From positions 1-64,000 of the forward strand of contig CBFDCC010000009.1 of assembly GCA_965603205.1 (NCBI GenBank): a stretch of 64,000 nucleotides of DNA. The letters run 5' to 3'. A program made the translations under genes and the position numbers. Shown here piece by piece: positions 26,366 to 35,377 of this stretch; the first letter of the stretch is position 1; every line of letters begins with the position of its first letter. A model generated the notes under the pieces. The model saw nothing but the letters and a program-made list of their open reading frames with translations, was not told the DNA's origin and ran no database searches. The stretch is from Temperatibacter sp965603205 (GTDB lineage: Bacteria > Pseudomonadota > Alphaproteobacteria > Sphingomonadales > Kordiimonadaceae).

Positions 26366-26552
26366 ATCTTTTTCCTAACATAAAATACATCTTACAGTAT
26401 TAAACGTCCGCAACCTACTAGAATAATCTTTAGCTGTGAGTGAATTACTATATTGCAAATTGCATTAGAGTTCCCCCATACACTCCTCTAAAACCTCAAG
26501 ACGATATCTATCACCATAGGCCTTGCCCTACACTAGCATTGCCTTTTCACAG

Positions 26553-26634
26553 ACCTGCCTTCTTGCTAGAAAGCGGGTGTAAACTAGATGCAACCTATTG
26601 CTATATGTAAGGAATATTTAAGGACTGTCTTAGG
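26553..26634 (-). repeat. right copy of the ~80-bp inverted repeat flanking the diguanylate cyclase
   Basis: Reverse complement of the left copy at 25170-25251, about 90% identical over 74 bases, with its outer edge at 26634. That edge is only 26 bases from the 3' end of tRNA-Leu. The intervening region 26366-26552 should hold the cyclase promoter and shows no other gene. No target-site duplication is evident by eye at either outer edge. Confidence 0.9.
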
Positions 26635-26659
26635 GTTTGTCTAAGAGAGATTATTACAG

Positions 26660-26747
26660 TGGTGCGCCCGGCCGGACTCGAACCGGCACGTCCATAAAGA
26701 ACGAGAGATTTTAAGTCTCTTGCGTCTACCAATTTCGCCACGGGCGC
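26660..26747 (-). tRNA. tRNA-Leu(UAA)
   Basis: The minus strand folds as a class-II tRNA: acceptor GCGCCCG pairs with CGGGCGC, followed by A and an encoded CCA at 26660-26662. The anticodon stem AGAGA/TCTCT surrounds the loop CTTAAAA, giving anticodon TAA for leucine. There is a long variable arm (GTTCTTTATGGAC) and a T-arm with GGTTCGAGTCC. The length is 88 nt including CCA. Confidence 0.96.
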
Positions 26748-26901
26748 ACAACACTGATAGCCGAGCCTGAGCTCGTGAGCGACATATGCCACAATGTTCT
26801 GGTAAAAAAAAGCTAAATTTTACATTTCTGCATTATTTTTATTTATAGAGGGAATGAATGCTGTTTTTAAAGCGAAAATACTTTGGGTAATTCACATGGT
26901 A

Positions 26902-27684
26902 TCAGTCAAGCACATCCAGACCAAGCTGATCACAGTGGATCGTCAGCACGTCAGCACAGCGCACCACAGCGTCAGGATCAACACCCCGCACCACGAGTTG
27001 CACCTGATAAGATAGGCTACCATCCTCTTCTTTTTTCATAGAAGGATAGCTACCAATAGCAACGCTTTCATATGCCAGTTGGATTTCAGCAACAGCGCCC
27101 GCGATTTGGCTCTCGGCCACTGCAACGACGACTGTCTCGCTATGCATTTTATTACCACCCCTTAGTCGCGGCTTTAATGCTTCTAACATTGCCTGCATAA
27201 TCGATGGCACACCCGCTAGTACAAATACATTCTCAATTTTAAACCCTGGCGCCACAGAGATTTTATTTTCAATAAGGTCAGCACCCTGCGGCACCATTGT
27301 CATGCGCTTCCGCGCATCAGTAAAATCATCAACGCCATAATAACTCTCTAACAGCTTATGGGCATCAGGATGCGAATATAGCGCTGTGTCAAATGCAGCA
27401 GCGATTGATTCTGCCGTTATATCATCATGAGTTGGCCCGATACCACCCGTCGTAAATACATAGTTATATTTACCGCGTATGGCCTGCACTGTCCTGATGA
27501 TTTCATCTCTATCATCAGGAATAATCCGCACTTCTTTTAACTGAATGCCACAGTCATTTAACCACGTCGCTAGATAAGAAACATTTAAATCTTGGGTACG
27601 GCCTGACAGAATTTCATCACCAATAACAATAAGGGCTGCCTTAACATCATTACCAATAGCGGACATAGAAATTTCATCTGACAT
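26902..27684 (-). CDS. CinA-like molybdopterin-binding domain protein
   Basis: 260 residues if started at the ATG at 27684, which has AAGGAG seven bases upstream; a longer frame to 27750 lacks such a site. The MoCF/MoaB-type domain is clear: ALIVIGDEILSGRTQD near residue 18 and FTTGGIGPTHDDITAESIA near 70. It lacks the C-terminal nicotinamide-mononucleotide amidase domain of full-length CinA (about 400 residues), as in many alphaproteobacteria where that part is a separate gene. The stand-alone domain may act as a nucleotide or pterin-processing hydrolase; precise activity is unknown. tRNA-Leu lies downstream on the same strand. Confidence 0.88.
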   Translation of the reverse strand: MSDEISMSAIGNDVKAALIVIGDEILSGRTQDLNVSYLATWLNDCGIQLKEVRIIPDDRDEIIRTVQAIRGKYNYVFTTGGIGPTHDDITAESIAAAFDTALYSHPDAHKLLESYYGVDDFTDARKRMTMVPQGADLIENKISVAPGFKIENVFVLAGVPSIMQAMLEALKPRLRGGNKMHSETVVVAVAESQIAGAVAEIQLAYESVAIGSYPSMKKEEDGSLSYQVQLVVRGVDPDAVVRCADVLTIHCDQLGLDVLD

Positions 27685-27814
27685 AGCTGTCTCCTTTATA
27701 GTACCAGATGGTATGCTAATGTCTGAGTGGCTGCAATAGGAATTATACAATCCCTATTGAGCCTTATAGTTTTTTGTGTTTACTAGGCAGGTAATCACAT
27801 TAGAGGGCCATCTC

Positions 27815-28765
27815 ATGAAAAGTCTTAAATTCCTTTTGCTTATTTTATTCTTTGCTAACCCCGTTCAGGCGCATCAAGACCCAGATATAGCTGGCTATAT
27901 TGAGGTGGAAGGCGGGCGTATATGGTACCGCCTAAACGGCGCAGAGCATTTGGGCAAAACACCAGCCATCATCATGATGCATGGCGGCCCCGGCGGCACC
28001 CACCGCAGTAACATGCCCTATGTAGCGCTTTCTGACACCTATCCTGTTATTCTCTATGATCAACTTGGCACGGGGAATTCTGACCGTCCTGACGATATGA
28101 AAAACTGGACAGTGGCGCATTATGTGTCAGAGATCGATAGCATCCGCAAAGCGCTAAATCTGGATGAAGTTATCATTGCAGGTCATAGCTGGGGCGGTAC
28201 TTTATCTGCGGAATATGCGGTTAAGCGCCCAAAGGGGTTAAAAGCAGCCATTCTATCCAGCCCGCTTATTGATACCCATCAGTGGATTGCTGATAATCAA
28301 CTATGGATCGACGCCCTGTCCGAGGCTGACAAAGTCGCCATCCGCAAACATGAAGCCGCTGGCACGACGGATCATCCAGACTATATAAAGGCCAGTGATG
28401 CTTTTTATGACCGTCATATGTGCCGTAAGGACCCTTGCCCTGATAAGGGATACCGTGACGCAGGTCCCGTGTGGAGCAAGAAAATATATGAGTATATGTG
28501 GGGACCAACAGAGTTTTTCGCCCCCGGCACGCTAAAGGATTATAGCGTCGCTGATCAACTGAAAAACATCAATGTGCCCACGTTAATGATCTGTGGTGAA
28601 TTTGATGAGGCCGCACCAAAATCTTGCGCAAAATTCGCTGCCATGATTACGGATGCACCCGTAAAGAATGTCGTCGTGCCAAACGCAGGCCACGCCACCA
28701 TGGCAGAAAATGAAAAGATGTATATGGATACGGTTAGAGCATTTTTAAAAGGCGCATTAAAATAG
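27815..28765 (+). CDS. secreted proline iminopeptidase-like alpha/beta hydrolase
   Basis: 316 residues from the ATG at 27815, chosen because GAGGG precedes it by seven bases and it gives a clean signal peptide (KSLKFLLLILFFANPVQAHQ). The fold has the oxyanion motif MMHGGPGGTH, the nucleophile elbow GHSWGGT, an acid in CGEFDEAAP and the catalytic histidine in NAGHATM. HGGPGG is the hallmark of the S33 peptidases that release N-terminal proline. An exported form would work on peptides in the periplasm. Two CxxxxC-type cysteine pairs in the cap (MCRKDPCP) may form a disulfide. Substrate not provable from sequence. Confidence 0.86.
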   Translation: MKSLKFLLLILFFANPVQAHQDPDIAGYIEVEGGRIWYRLNGAEHLGKTPAIIMMHGGPGGTHRSNMPYVALSDTYPVILYDQLGTGNSDRPDDMKNWTVAHYVSEIDSIRKALNLDEVIIAGHSWGGTLSAEYAVKRPKGLKAAILSSPLIDTHQWIADNQLWIDALSEADKVAIRKHEAAGTTDHPDYIKASDAFYDRHMCRKDPCPDKGYRDAGPVWSKKIYEYMWGPTEFFAPGTLKDYSVADQLKNINVPTLMICGEFDEAAPKSCAKFAAMITDAPVKNVVVPNAGHATMAENEKMYMDTVRAFLKGALK

Positions 28766-28838
28766 CTGACCTACCCCTTGAAGTCTAGATTTTACCCTCT
28801 ATATACAATATAGTGAATATTAATATGGAGTTGCTATT

Positions 28839-29180
28839 ATGACCAAAAATTACACCGCCCTCACCAAGGATATTGCCGAATATATGCGTGAACTTAGCAA
28901 GGAAATCCCTGAAGTGACGCAAGCATTTCAAGGCTTAGCTGCCGCTTCGACGAAAGATGGAGTTCTTGATAAAAAGGCTAAAGAATTTGTCGCCCTTGGT
29001 ATCGCCATTGCCACGCGTTGTGATGGATGTATTGGCTTTCACGTTAAGGCACTCGTTAAATACGGCGCATCGCGCGCTGAGCTATCAGAAGTATTAGGCA
29101 TGGCTGTCTATATGGGTGGTGGCCCGTCTATGATGTACGCAGCAGACGCGCTTCGAGCTTACGACGAATTTGCCGCTTAA
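28839..29180 (+). CDS. carboxymuconolactone decarboxylase/AhpD-like protein
   Basis: 113 residues of the CMD family. The active-site pair is in ATRCDGCIGFHVKALVKYGA: a CxxC with a histidine three residues later, the AhpD-type peroxidase signature, followed by GMAVYMGGGPSMMYAADAL. These small all-helical proteins form trimers or hexamers and reduce peroxides or partner disulfides. TATGGAG lies upstream of the ATG. It is preceded by the peptidase-like gene after 73 bases and followed by a strong terminator, so the two could be one transcript. The reductant partner is not encoded nearby. Confidence 0.92.
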   Translation: MTKNYTALTKDIAEYMRELSKEIPEVTQAFQGLAAASTKDGVLDKKAKEFVALGIAIATRCDGCIGFHVKALVKYGASRAELSEVLGMAVYMGGGPSMMYAADALRAYDEFAA

Positions 29181-29185
29181 ATACA

Positions 29186-29230
29186 AATAAAGCCCGACCA
29201 TTTCTGTTAAGAAAAACAATCGGGCTTTAT
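29186..29230. terminator. bidirectional terminator between the AhpD-like gene and purB
   Basis: AAAGCCCGA (29189-29197) pairs with TCGGGCTTT (29220-29228), with A-rich and T-rich flanks on both sides. It can end transcripts from both convergent genes. Confidence 0.88.
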
Positions 29231-29272
29231 ATATTTTACGTCACTCCCATGAAGGGGGGAGGAGGATTTTAG

Positions 29273-30574
29273 TTATTTACCAAAGACGCGCCCAAAAATC
29301 GTATCAACATGTTTGGTGTGATAATCCATGTTAAATAGCTCATCAAGCTGCTCTGGTGTAATCTTATCTGTTACAATCGGATCAGCCTTTAATAGATCAA
29401 GCAGGTGCAATTCGCCCTTGCTATCCCAAACAGCCATAGAGTTCTTCTGCACAAGGCGGTAACTGTCTTCGCGTGACACACCAGCTTGTGTTAGCTCTAA
29501 CAGAACACGTTGCGAGTTAGGCAGGCCACCCATCTTATTCATATTCTCAAGCATGGTGTCAGGATATACAATCAGTTGATCCATCACATTCGTTAGGCGC
29601 GCAAGCGAGAAGTCCAGTGCAATTGTTGCGTCTGGGCCAATGTAACGTTCTACTGAGCTGTGAGAGATATCACGCTCGTGCCACAGGGCCACATTTTCCA
29701 AAGCAGGAATACACATAGCGCGGATATAGCGCGCTTGACCTGTTAGGTTTTCTGTTAAAATTGGGTTCTTTTTATGCGGCATCGCGCTCGAACCTTTTTG
29801 GTTCTTCGAGAAATACTCTTGCGCTTCTAATACTTCTGTACGCTGTAGGTGACGCACCTCAGTTGCCAGACGCTCTACACATGACGCGATAACAGCTAAC
29901 ACACTGAAATACATAGCGTGGCGATCACGTGGGATTACCTGTGTTGATACTGGCTCCACTGTCAGGCCCATAGCCTTGGCAACATGCTCTTCCACATACG
30001 GGTCAATATTAGCAAATGTTCCAACGGCACCAGAGATTGCACATGTGGCAATCTCGGCGCGCGCGGCCTTCATGCGGGATAGACAACGATCAAACTCAGC
30101 GTAAGCCTGCGCCATTTTAAGACCGAATGTTATTGGTTCAGCGTGAATGCCGTGGCTACGACCAATACAGATTGTGTATTTATGCTCTTCGGCTTTGCGC
30201 TTTAAGACAACAAGTAGCTTTTCAAGATCATCAATCAGAATGTCTGATGCCTTCATCATCTGAACACTAAGACATGTATCAAGTACATCTGATGATGTCA
30301 TACCTTGGTGCACGAAACGGGCTTCATCACCCACATGCTCTGCAAGGTTAGTTAAGAAAGCAATCACATCATGCTTAACTTCGCGCTCTATTTCGTCAAT
30401 ACGGTCAATTTCAAATTTGCCGCGCTCCCATACTGCCTTAGCAGCGGATTCTGGAATACGGCCTAATTTAGCATTGGCATCACAGGCGTGTGCTTCAATC
30501 TCAAACCAAATTTGAAAACGGGCTTCTGGTTCCCAAATAGCAACCATTTCAGGACGGGAATAACGAGGGATCAT
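29273..30574 (-). CDS. purB: adenylosuccinate lyase
   Basis: 433 residues from the ATG at 30574, giving the standard N-terminus MIPRYSRPEM with GGAG upstream; a longer frame has no such site. The fumarase-superfamily signature SSAMPHKKNPILTENLTG is near residue 262 and contains the flexible catalytic loop serine. The histidine in MTSSDVLDT and the general acid in GRSHGIHAEP are present. PurB cleaves adenylosuccinate to AMP plus fumarate and SAICAR to AICAR plus fumarate in purine synthesis. The length is normal for the short bacterial form. No other pur genes lie nearby. Confidence 0.97.
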   Translation of the reverse strand: MIPRYSRPEMVAIWEPEARFQIWFEIEAHACDANAKLGRIPESAAKAVWERGKFEIDRIDEIEREVKHDVIAFLTNLAEHVGDEARFVHQGMTSSDVLDTCLSVQMMKASDILIDDLEKLLVVLKRKAEEHKYTICIGRSHGIHAEPITFGLKMAQAYAEFDRCLSRMKAARAEIATCAISGAVGTFANIDPYVEEHVAKAMGLTVEPVSTQVIPRDRHAMYFSVLAVIASCVERLATEVRHLQRTEVLEAQEYFSKNQKGSSAMPHKKNPILTENLTGQARYIRAMCIPALENVALWHERDISHSSVERYIGPDATIALDFSLARLTNVMDQLIVYPDTMLENMNKMGGLPNSQRVLLELTQAGVSREDSYRLVQKNSMAVWDSKGELHLLDLLKADPIVTDKITPEQLDELFNMDYHTKHVDTIFGRVFGK

Positions 30575-30673
30575 GCTGTGCGCTCCTAGCTTTAAATAAA
30601 GGTTAGTTCTTTGGCGCTCTGCTATCAGATGCAAGCCCAAGAGTCTAGAAATATCGCGAGGAGGAGCCCTATT

Positions 30674-31135
30674 TTATTCCCATGTATTATAAGGGTTTTG
30701 AGCAATATAACTATTTTGATATCGCAGGTCATCGGTAACTTCAGCGCCGCACCAAACGGGCTTCACAAAAGTTTCGTCCTCTGAGCCTAATTCCACCTCG
30801 GCCATAACAAGCTCTGCATTATCACCCCAAAAAACATCAACTTCCCATTTATGATCAACAAAAGGAATATCATAGCGCATCTTTTGTATGGGTGATTCTA
30901 ACGCGTGATAATTAAGCAGCGCTTCGCCTTCCATCTCTGTCACATCACGTTCAAACTCTAGACGTGTCATGCCTGTTCCAATTTTCAATGTGAGGAAAAA
31001 ATGGTCACCCTTTTGACGGATGCGTAATATACGGTCATCAGCACGCATCAAATATGCCTGCCTGATTAACACACCTTGATGACCAGCCCAAGGCTGCCCC
31101 GAGATTAAAAACTTACGCTCTGTTTCTTTTTGCAT
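30674..31135 (-). CDS. CYTH domain protein
   Basis: 153 residues forming a single CYTH domain, beginning with the signature EXEXK written here as ETERKFLI (residues 4-11). Alternating charged beta strands follow (RILRIRQKGD, FFLTLKIGTG, RLEFERDV, and WEVDVFW). The tunnel fold binds triphosphates with divalent metal. Bacterial stand-alone members are mostly inorganic triphosphatases; few are class-IV adenylate cyclases. GAGGG lies seven bases before the ATG. It is near purB but separated by 100 bases with no terminator, so shared transcription is possible. Confidence 0.9.
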   Translation of the reverse strand: MQKETERKFLISGQPWAGHQGVLIRQAYLMRADDRILRIRQKGDHFFLTLKIGTGMTRLEFERDVTEMEGEALLNYHALESPIQKMRYDIPFVDHKWEVDVFWGDNAELVMAEVELGSEDETFVKPVWCGAEVTDDLRYQNSYIAQNPYNTWE

Positions 31136-31172
31136 ATTCAGTCCCTCGATGTGTCACAATAAGTCCTGTACA

Positions 31173-31901
31173 TTACAGTAACCCTTGCGCCTTAAAACTC
31201 ACATGACCTGATCTACAAATAATAACATGATCATGCAAACACATGTCTAAATTCTGGCAGGCCTTTTGAACTTTATTAGTCATGTTAATATCATCTTTGC
31301 TAGGGCTTGGGTCACCTGATGGATGGTTATGAACAATAATCAGTGCAGATGCACCTACCTCTAAACCTCGTTTCACCACTTCTCGTGGATATACTGGCGT
31401 ATGATTGATACTGCCGTCACCCTGTACATCATCTGCTAGAAGGTTGTTTTTCCTGTCCAAATATAAAACACGAAACTGCTCGCGCTCAAAATGCCCCATG
31501 GCAGCGCGCAGATAATCAATAAGCGATTGCCAATTAGATAATATTGGACGTTTAACGACACGTTCCTGCGTGATCAGCAATACAGAAGCCTGCACAACCT
31601 TAAGCGCGGCAACCGCTGTACCGCTCATGCCTTTAAATTTGGAAAGTTTATCAGCGGGTGCTTCGACGACATTTGCAAAATCACCAAAATGTGCAATGAG
31701 TTCCTTAGCCAGCGGTTTAACATCCCTGCGCGGAATGCCCATACAGAGTAAAAGCTCAAGCATTTCATAATCAGCCATCGCCTTAGCGCCGCCCTTCATA
31801 AAACGCTCACGCAATCGTTGTCTGTGTCCCTTATGACTTTTAAGGTCGCTCAAATTTTTATCGATAATATCGCCGTCAGATTTTGATTTTATTTCGTCCA
31901 T
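31173..31901 (-). CDS. radC: RadC family JAB/MPN-domain protein
   Basis: 242 residues from the ATG at 31901, which has TTTGGA six bases upstream; an ATG two codons earlier is possible. The N-terminal helix-hairpin-helix-like part (LLLCMGIPRRDVKPLAKELI, about 50-70) is followed by a JAMM metal-binding domain with HNHPSGDPSPSKDD near residue 190. RadC was named for DNA repair but its biochemical activity is not established. It is adjacent to map on the same strand, as commonly seen in alphaproteobacteria. Confidence 0.93.
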   Translation of the reverse strand: MDEIKSKSDGDIIDKNLSDLKSHKGHRQRLRERFMKGGAKAMADYEMLELLLCMGIPRRDVKPLAKELIAHFGDFANVVEAPADKLSKFKGMSGTAVAALKVVQASVLLITQERVVKRPILSNWQSLIDYLRAAMGHFEREQFRVLYLDRKNNLLADDVQGDGSINHTPVYPREVVKRGLEVGASALIIVHNHPSGDPSPSKDDINMTNKVQKACQNLDMCLHDHVIICRSGHVSFKAQGLL

Positions 31902-31930
31902 GAGCATTCCAAATAAAACATCACACAGAG

Positions 31931-32758
31931 TTATGTTAAATCATAAGGAGGTTTAAATAATTGTTTCGGCGACAAGGTGAAAACCTCATATCCGTCCTCA
32001 GTCACAGCGAGCGTATGTTCAAATTGCATTGATAGTGATTTATCGCGCGTTACAGCCGTCCAGCCATCAGCAAGCACCTTGCTGTCTTTCTTGCCGGCAT
32101 TAACCATCGGTTCAATGGTAAAGAACATGCCCGGCTTTAATTCTGGGCCTGTACCAGGCTCGCCGTAATGCAACACACTAGGTTCATCATGGAAAACCTG
32201 ACCAATACCATGGCCACAAAAATCGCGCACTACTGAGAAACGGTTAGCCTCTACATAGCTTTGAATGGCGTGACCAATATCACCAAGGCGCGCCCCAGGT
32301 TTAACGACTTCAATCCCTTTCCAAAGGGCATCAAACGTCACCTCACACAAGCGTTTTGCAATGATCTTAGGTTTGCCAACAAAAAACATACGACTAGTGT
32401 CACCAAACCAACCATCCAGTATAACGGTGATATCAATATTCAGGGAATCACCTTCCTTAAGGCGTTTTGCGCCCGGAATACCGTGACAAACAACATGATT
32501 AACCGATGTACATATGGATTTAGGAAAGCCTTTGTAATTCAACGGCGCTGGAATAGCATTACGGTTAATGATAAAATCATGACATAGTTGATTTAGCTCT
32601 TCTGTCGTAACCCCAGGCACAACAAAAGGGGCAATATAATCAAGAACTTGAGCACCCAATTTACCAGCGGCGCGCATGCCCTTAAACCCTTCCTCAGAAT
32701 GGATTTTAATAGCGCCTGTACGCTGCATTGGTACTTCTGTTGCACTTACATAATTCAT
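31931..32758 (-). CDS. map: type I methionine aminopeptidase
   Basis: 275 residues of the pita-bread metallopeptidase fold. Metal ligands are visible: the aspartates in LNIDITVILDGWFGDTSRMF, the histidine in CGHGIGQVFHDEPSV, and the glutamates in FTIEPMVNAG and MQFEHTLAVT. It removes N-terminal methionine from new proteins in the cytoplasm. Normal length. The short N-terminal extension before RTGAIKIHSEEGF is typical of alphaproteobacteria. It precedes radC on the same strand with a 23-30 base gap. Confidence 0.96.
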   Translation of the reverse strand: MNYVSATEVPMQRTGAIKIHSEEGFKGMRAAGKLGAQVLDYIAPFVVPGVTTEELNQLCHDFIINRNAIPAPLNYKGFPKSICTSVNHVVCHGIPGAKRLKEGDSLNIDITVILDGWFGDTSRMFFVGKPKIIAKRLCEVTFDALWKGIEVVKPGARLGDIGHAIQSYVEANRFSVVRDFCGHGIGQVFHDEPSVLHYGEPGTGPELKPGMFFTIEPMVNAGKKDSKVLADGWTAVTRDKSLSMQFEHTLAVTEDGYEVFTLSPKQLFKPPYDLT

Positions 32759-32832
32759 TACTTACTATCTCTCTTAATTCGTATCTAACCACCAGATGCC
32801 ATAAAGCATATAATATTCGCCCTAAAATAGCA

Positions 32833-33540
32833 CTATATTTGTATAGATAAAGGATCTTTTATGTATATACCCTTTGGCGTAACATTACACTGATAACAAA
32901 CAGCCTCTACGCCATCCTTTAACACCTGTTTTAAAGTCTTGGCATATAATGGATCAATATCGGCGGCAACCCCAAATGCATCACAATCATTTCGCTGGAC
33001 CAAATAAACCATCACTGCACGGTGGCCTTGCTTAACCATAGCGGATAATTCCAACAAATGTTTTGTACCACGGGCCGTCACACTGTCGGGGAAAAGTGCC
33101 ATACCACCAACCTTTAAGGTAACGCTTTTGACCTCAACATAAACTAAATCAGTATTCTCGCTTGAGGATAACAAAATATCAATGCGACTATTCTGGCCGT
33201 ATTTAACCTCGCGCTTTAGATTAGGGTATCCACATAACTCTTTAATATTACCAGATTTTATCGCCTCTTCTACAATGCCATTAGGGTGACTAGTATTAAT
33301 ACCAACTAACACACCATCAGCCTCAATAAGTTCCCAGCGGTAATCTAGTTTAGCCTTTGGGTTTGTATTTGGCGACAGATACACACGCGCGCCCTCATCC
33401 TTAAGTCCGAGCATAGAACCAGAATTTGCACAATGAGCAACAACGATACTGCCATCACTTAGCTCCACATCTGCTAGGAAACGTTTATAACGCTTAATAA
33501 GGCGCCCTTCGATCAGTTCGCTTTTAAAATCCATACCCAA
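32833..33540 (-). CDS. sfsA: SfsA family nuclease-like protein
   Basis: 235 residues with the SfsA pattern: LIKRYKRFLADVELSDG near residue 13, AHCANSGSMLGL near 35, and in the C-terminal half YVEVKSVTL with FPDSVTARGTKHL, the presumed metal/nuclease core (E-x-K plus D). SfsA was first named for sugar-fermentation stimulation; structures suggest an OB fold with a restriction-nuclease-like domain that binds DNA. It lies upstream of map on the same strand, with 74 bases between. Confidence 0.94.
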   Translation of the reverse strand: MGMDFKSELIEGRLIKRYKRFLADVELSDGSIVVAHCANSGSMLGLKDEGARVYLSPNTNPKAKLDYRWELIEADGVLVGINTSHPNGIVEEAIKSGNIKELCGYPNLKREVKYGQNSRIDILLSSSENTDLVYVEVKSVTLKVGGMALFPDSVTARGTKHLLELSAMVKQGHRAVMVYLVQRNDCDAFGVAADIDPLYAKTLKQVLKDGVEAVCYQCNVTPKGIYIKDPLSIQI

Positions 33541-33581
33541 CTATCCATATAAAATTAGCAGCCTACATGACATCTAGTTAC

Positions 33582-33599
33582 GTCCTTGTCTAGAAGGAC
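33582..33599. promoter_or_regulatory. short inverted repeat between sfsA and the TRAP operon
   Basis: GTCCTT (33582-33587) and AAGGAC (33594-33599) are exact reverse complements with a six-base centre. They sit in the divergent gap about 100 bases upstream of the TRAP binding-protein start. It could be an operator; the arms are short enough that chance is possible. Confidence 0.25.
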
Positions 33600-33700
33600 A
33601 AAAAAACGCAGCAATCACTTGCGCCTTTAAGCGTTACTTTTATACTGTAAAACATCGAATCACTTTTTCAATGAGGTGATCAACACAGGGACACAAAATC

Positions 33701-34846
33701 GTGCAAAAAAAGACTGATAAAATAAGCCGTAGAAAATTACTCACAGGCCTTGGCGTAGCAAGCGCTGCAACACTTGTCTCAGCTTGCGGTAAAAGCGAGG
33801 ATGCTAGTGACTGCAAGGTGGATGGTTCGCCAGCTATTATCAGCAAGAAACGCACGTTAAAAATGGTTACCACATGGCCAAAGAACTTCCCTGGACTAGG
33901 TACGGGCGCACAACGCGTAGCTGACCGTATTACGCAAATGACAGATGGCCGACTTACTGTGAAGGTTTATGCTGCTGGCGAGTTGGTGGGTGCATTAGGT
34001 AGCTTTGACGCCGTTAGCCAAGGTAAAGCCGATATGTATCACGGCGCTGAATATTACTGGCAGGGAAAATCTACAGGCTTTAACTTCTTCGCTGCCGTGC
34101 CCATGGGTATGACAGCAACAGAGATGAATAGCTGGATACATTTTGGTGGCGGCCAAGAATTATGGGACGAGCTATCTGGTAAGTTTAATATCAAAGCATT
34201 TTTGGCAGGAAACACGGGCGTTCAAATGGGCGGCTGGTTTAAAAAAGACATTAACACCGTTGAGGATTTCCAAGGATTGCGCATTCGCATGCCGGGTCTG
34301 GGCGGCGAGGTTATGAGACGCTTAGGTGCAACACCTGTCACCAAGCAAGGCGGTGAAATATTCCAAGCCTTAAGCCAAGGCAATATTGACGCCACTGAAT
34401 GGATTGGCCCTTGGAATGACTTAGCCTTTGGCTTCCATACCATTGTTAAAAACTATTATTATTCGGGCATCCACGAACCGGGCGCATCGCTAGCTCTTGG
34501 TCTTAACAAAGACCTATGGGAAGAATTAAGCCCCGCAGATCGCGCTGTCATTCAAGCGGCGGCTGGTGCAGAAAATGACTATATGTACGCTGAATTTAAT
34601 GCACAAAACGCCCACGCCCTCAAAACGCTGGTTAATGAGCATGGTGTTCAGCTTAAAACATACAGCGACGATATATTAGCCCGCCTTGCTGAAATATCAT
34701 ATGAGGTCCTTAAAGAAACCGCTGCATCTGACCCGCTCACACAGCGTATATACGACAGCTTCATGGCCTCTATGAATGATGGTATTATGTGGAATGAATA
34801 TTCTGAAAAGCCCTATAGGCGCACCCGCGCCTTAGCCGCTAAATAG
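33701..34846 (+). CDS. TRAP transporter solute-binding protein (DctP/TakP type)
   Basis: 381 residues starting at GTG. The N-terminus has a twin-arginine motif SRRKLLTG (residues 9-16) and a possible lipobox LVSAC ending at Cys29, so it may be Tat-exported and lipid-anchored. The mature part begins LKMVTTWPKNFPGLGTGA and contains GLRIRMPGLGGEVMRRLGATP, whose arginine is the family's usual carboxylate-binding residue, and TEWIGPWND. This resembles TakP-type proteins that bind 2-oxo acids. Encoded first in a P-Q-M operon; the sequence-based substrate class is tentative. Confidence 0.92.
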   Translation: MQKKTDKISRRKLLTGLGVASAATLVSACGKSEDASDCKVDGSPAIISKKRTLKMVTTWPKNFPGLGTGAQRVADRITQMTDGRLTVKVYAAGELVGALGSFDAVSQGKADMYHGAEYYWQGKSTGFNFFAAVPMGMTATEMNSWIHFGGGQELWDELSGKFNIKAFLAGNTGVQMGGWFKKDINTVEDFQGLRIRMPGLGGEVMRRLGATPVTKQGGEIFQALSQGNIDATEWIGPWNDLAFGFHTIVKNYYYSGIHEPGASLALGLNKDLWEELSPADRAVIQAAAGAENDYMYAEFNAQNAHALKTLVNEHGVQLKTYSDDILARLAEISYEVLKETAASDPLTQRIYDSFMASMNDGIMWNEYSEKPYRRTRALAAK

Positions 34847-34855
34847 GCCGTTTCA

Positions 34856-35377
34856 TTGTATAATAAATTACTGATTGTTGCAGAAACATTAGAAAGCTGG
34901 AGCGAGAGAACGGGCCGTTTTCTCGCCTTTACACCCCTTGCCCTCATTCTAGTGCAATTTACTATTGTTCTGCTGGTATCGGTCTTTAAGATCGGTTCAA
35001 TCAGTTTGCAAGAAAGCCTACAATATATTAACGCGCTGATGTTTCTTGGTGGGGTTGGCTATACATTAAAGCACAATGAACATGTGCGCGTTGATTTATT
35101 TTACAGTGGTTTCAAGGCCCGTCACAAAGACTTAGTAGACCTATTTGGCACAGTTTTCTTACTTTTACCATTTGTCGGCCTAGTCTGGTACGCAACCATC
35201 CCTTACATCAGCGGCAGCTGGGCTAACCTTGAACGCTCGGTTGAGACTAGTGGTCTGCCTTTCGTCTATATACTGAAATCAACTATACTGTTATTCGCAC
35301 TCACCTTAACCATTCAAGCTATCGCTAATTTGGCTAGTATCACAGCGCGTCTCATAAAATCAAAAGGAGACGCCTAA
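34856..35377 (+). CDS. TRAP transporter small membrane subunit (DctQ)
   Basis: 173 residues with four predicted membrane segments (about 21-46, 61-79, 101-121 and 143-163), the four-helix plan of DctQ proteins. The frame opens with TTG at 34856, ten bases after the binding-protein stop. DctQ pairs with DctM to form the sodium-driven membrane part of tripartite transporters. Its stop overlaps the next ATG by one base (TAATG). Sequence identity in this subunit is always low, so the assignment relies on helices plus position. Confidence 0.87.
   Translation: MYNKLLIVAETLESWSERTGRFLAFTPLALILVQFTIVLLVSVFKIGSISLQESLQYINALMFLGGVGYTLKHNEHVRVDLFYSGFKARHKDLVDLFGTVFLLLPFVGLVWYATIPYISGSWANLERSVETSGLPFVYILKSTILLFALTLTIQAIANLASITARLIKSKGDA

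Noticed and set aside
25170..26634. Calling the cyclase cassette a transposon
   Set aside because: There is no transposase, no recombinase and no visible target duplication; only the inverted repeats are seen, so it is reported as a candidate.
26601..26792. Open frame across tRNA-Leu
   Set aside because: Its translation is the familiar spurious peptide read through a tRNA gene (KLVDARDLKSL-type); the DNA folds as a tRNA.
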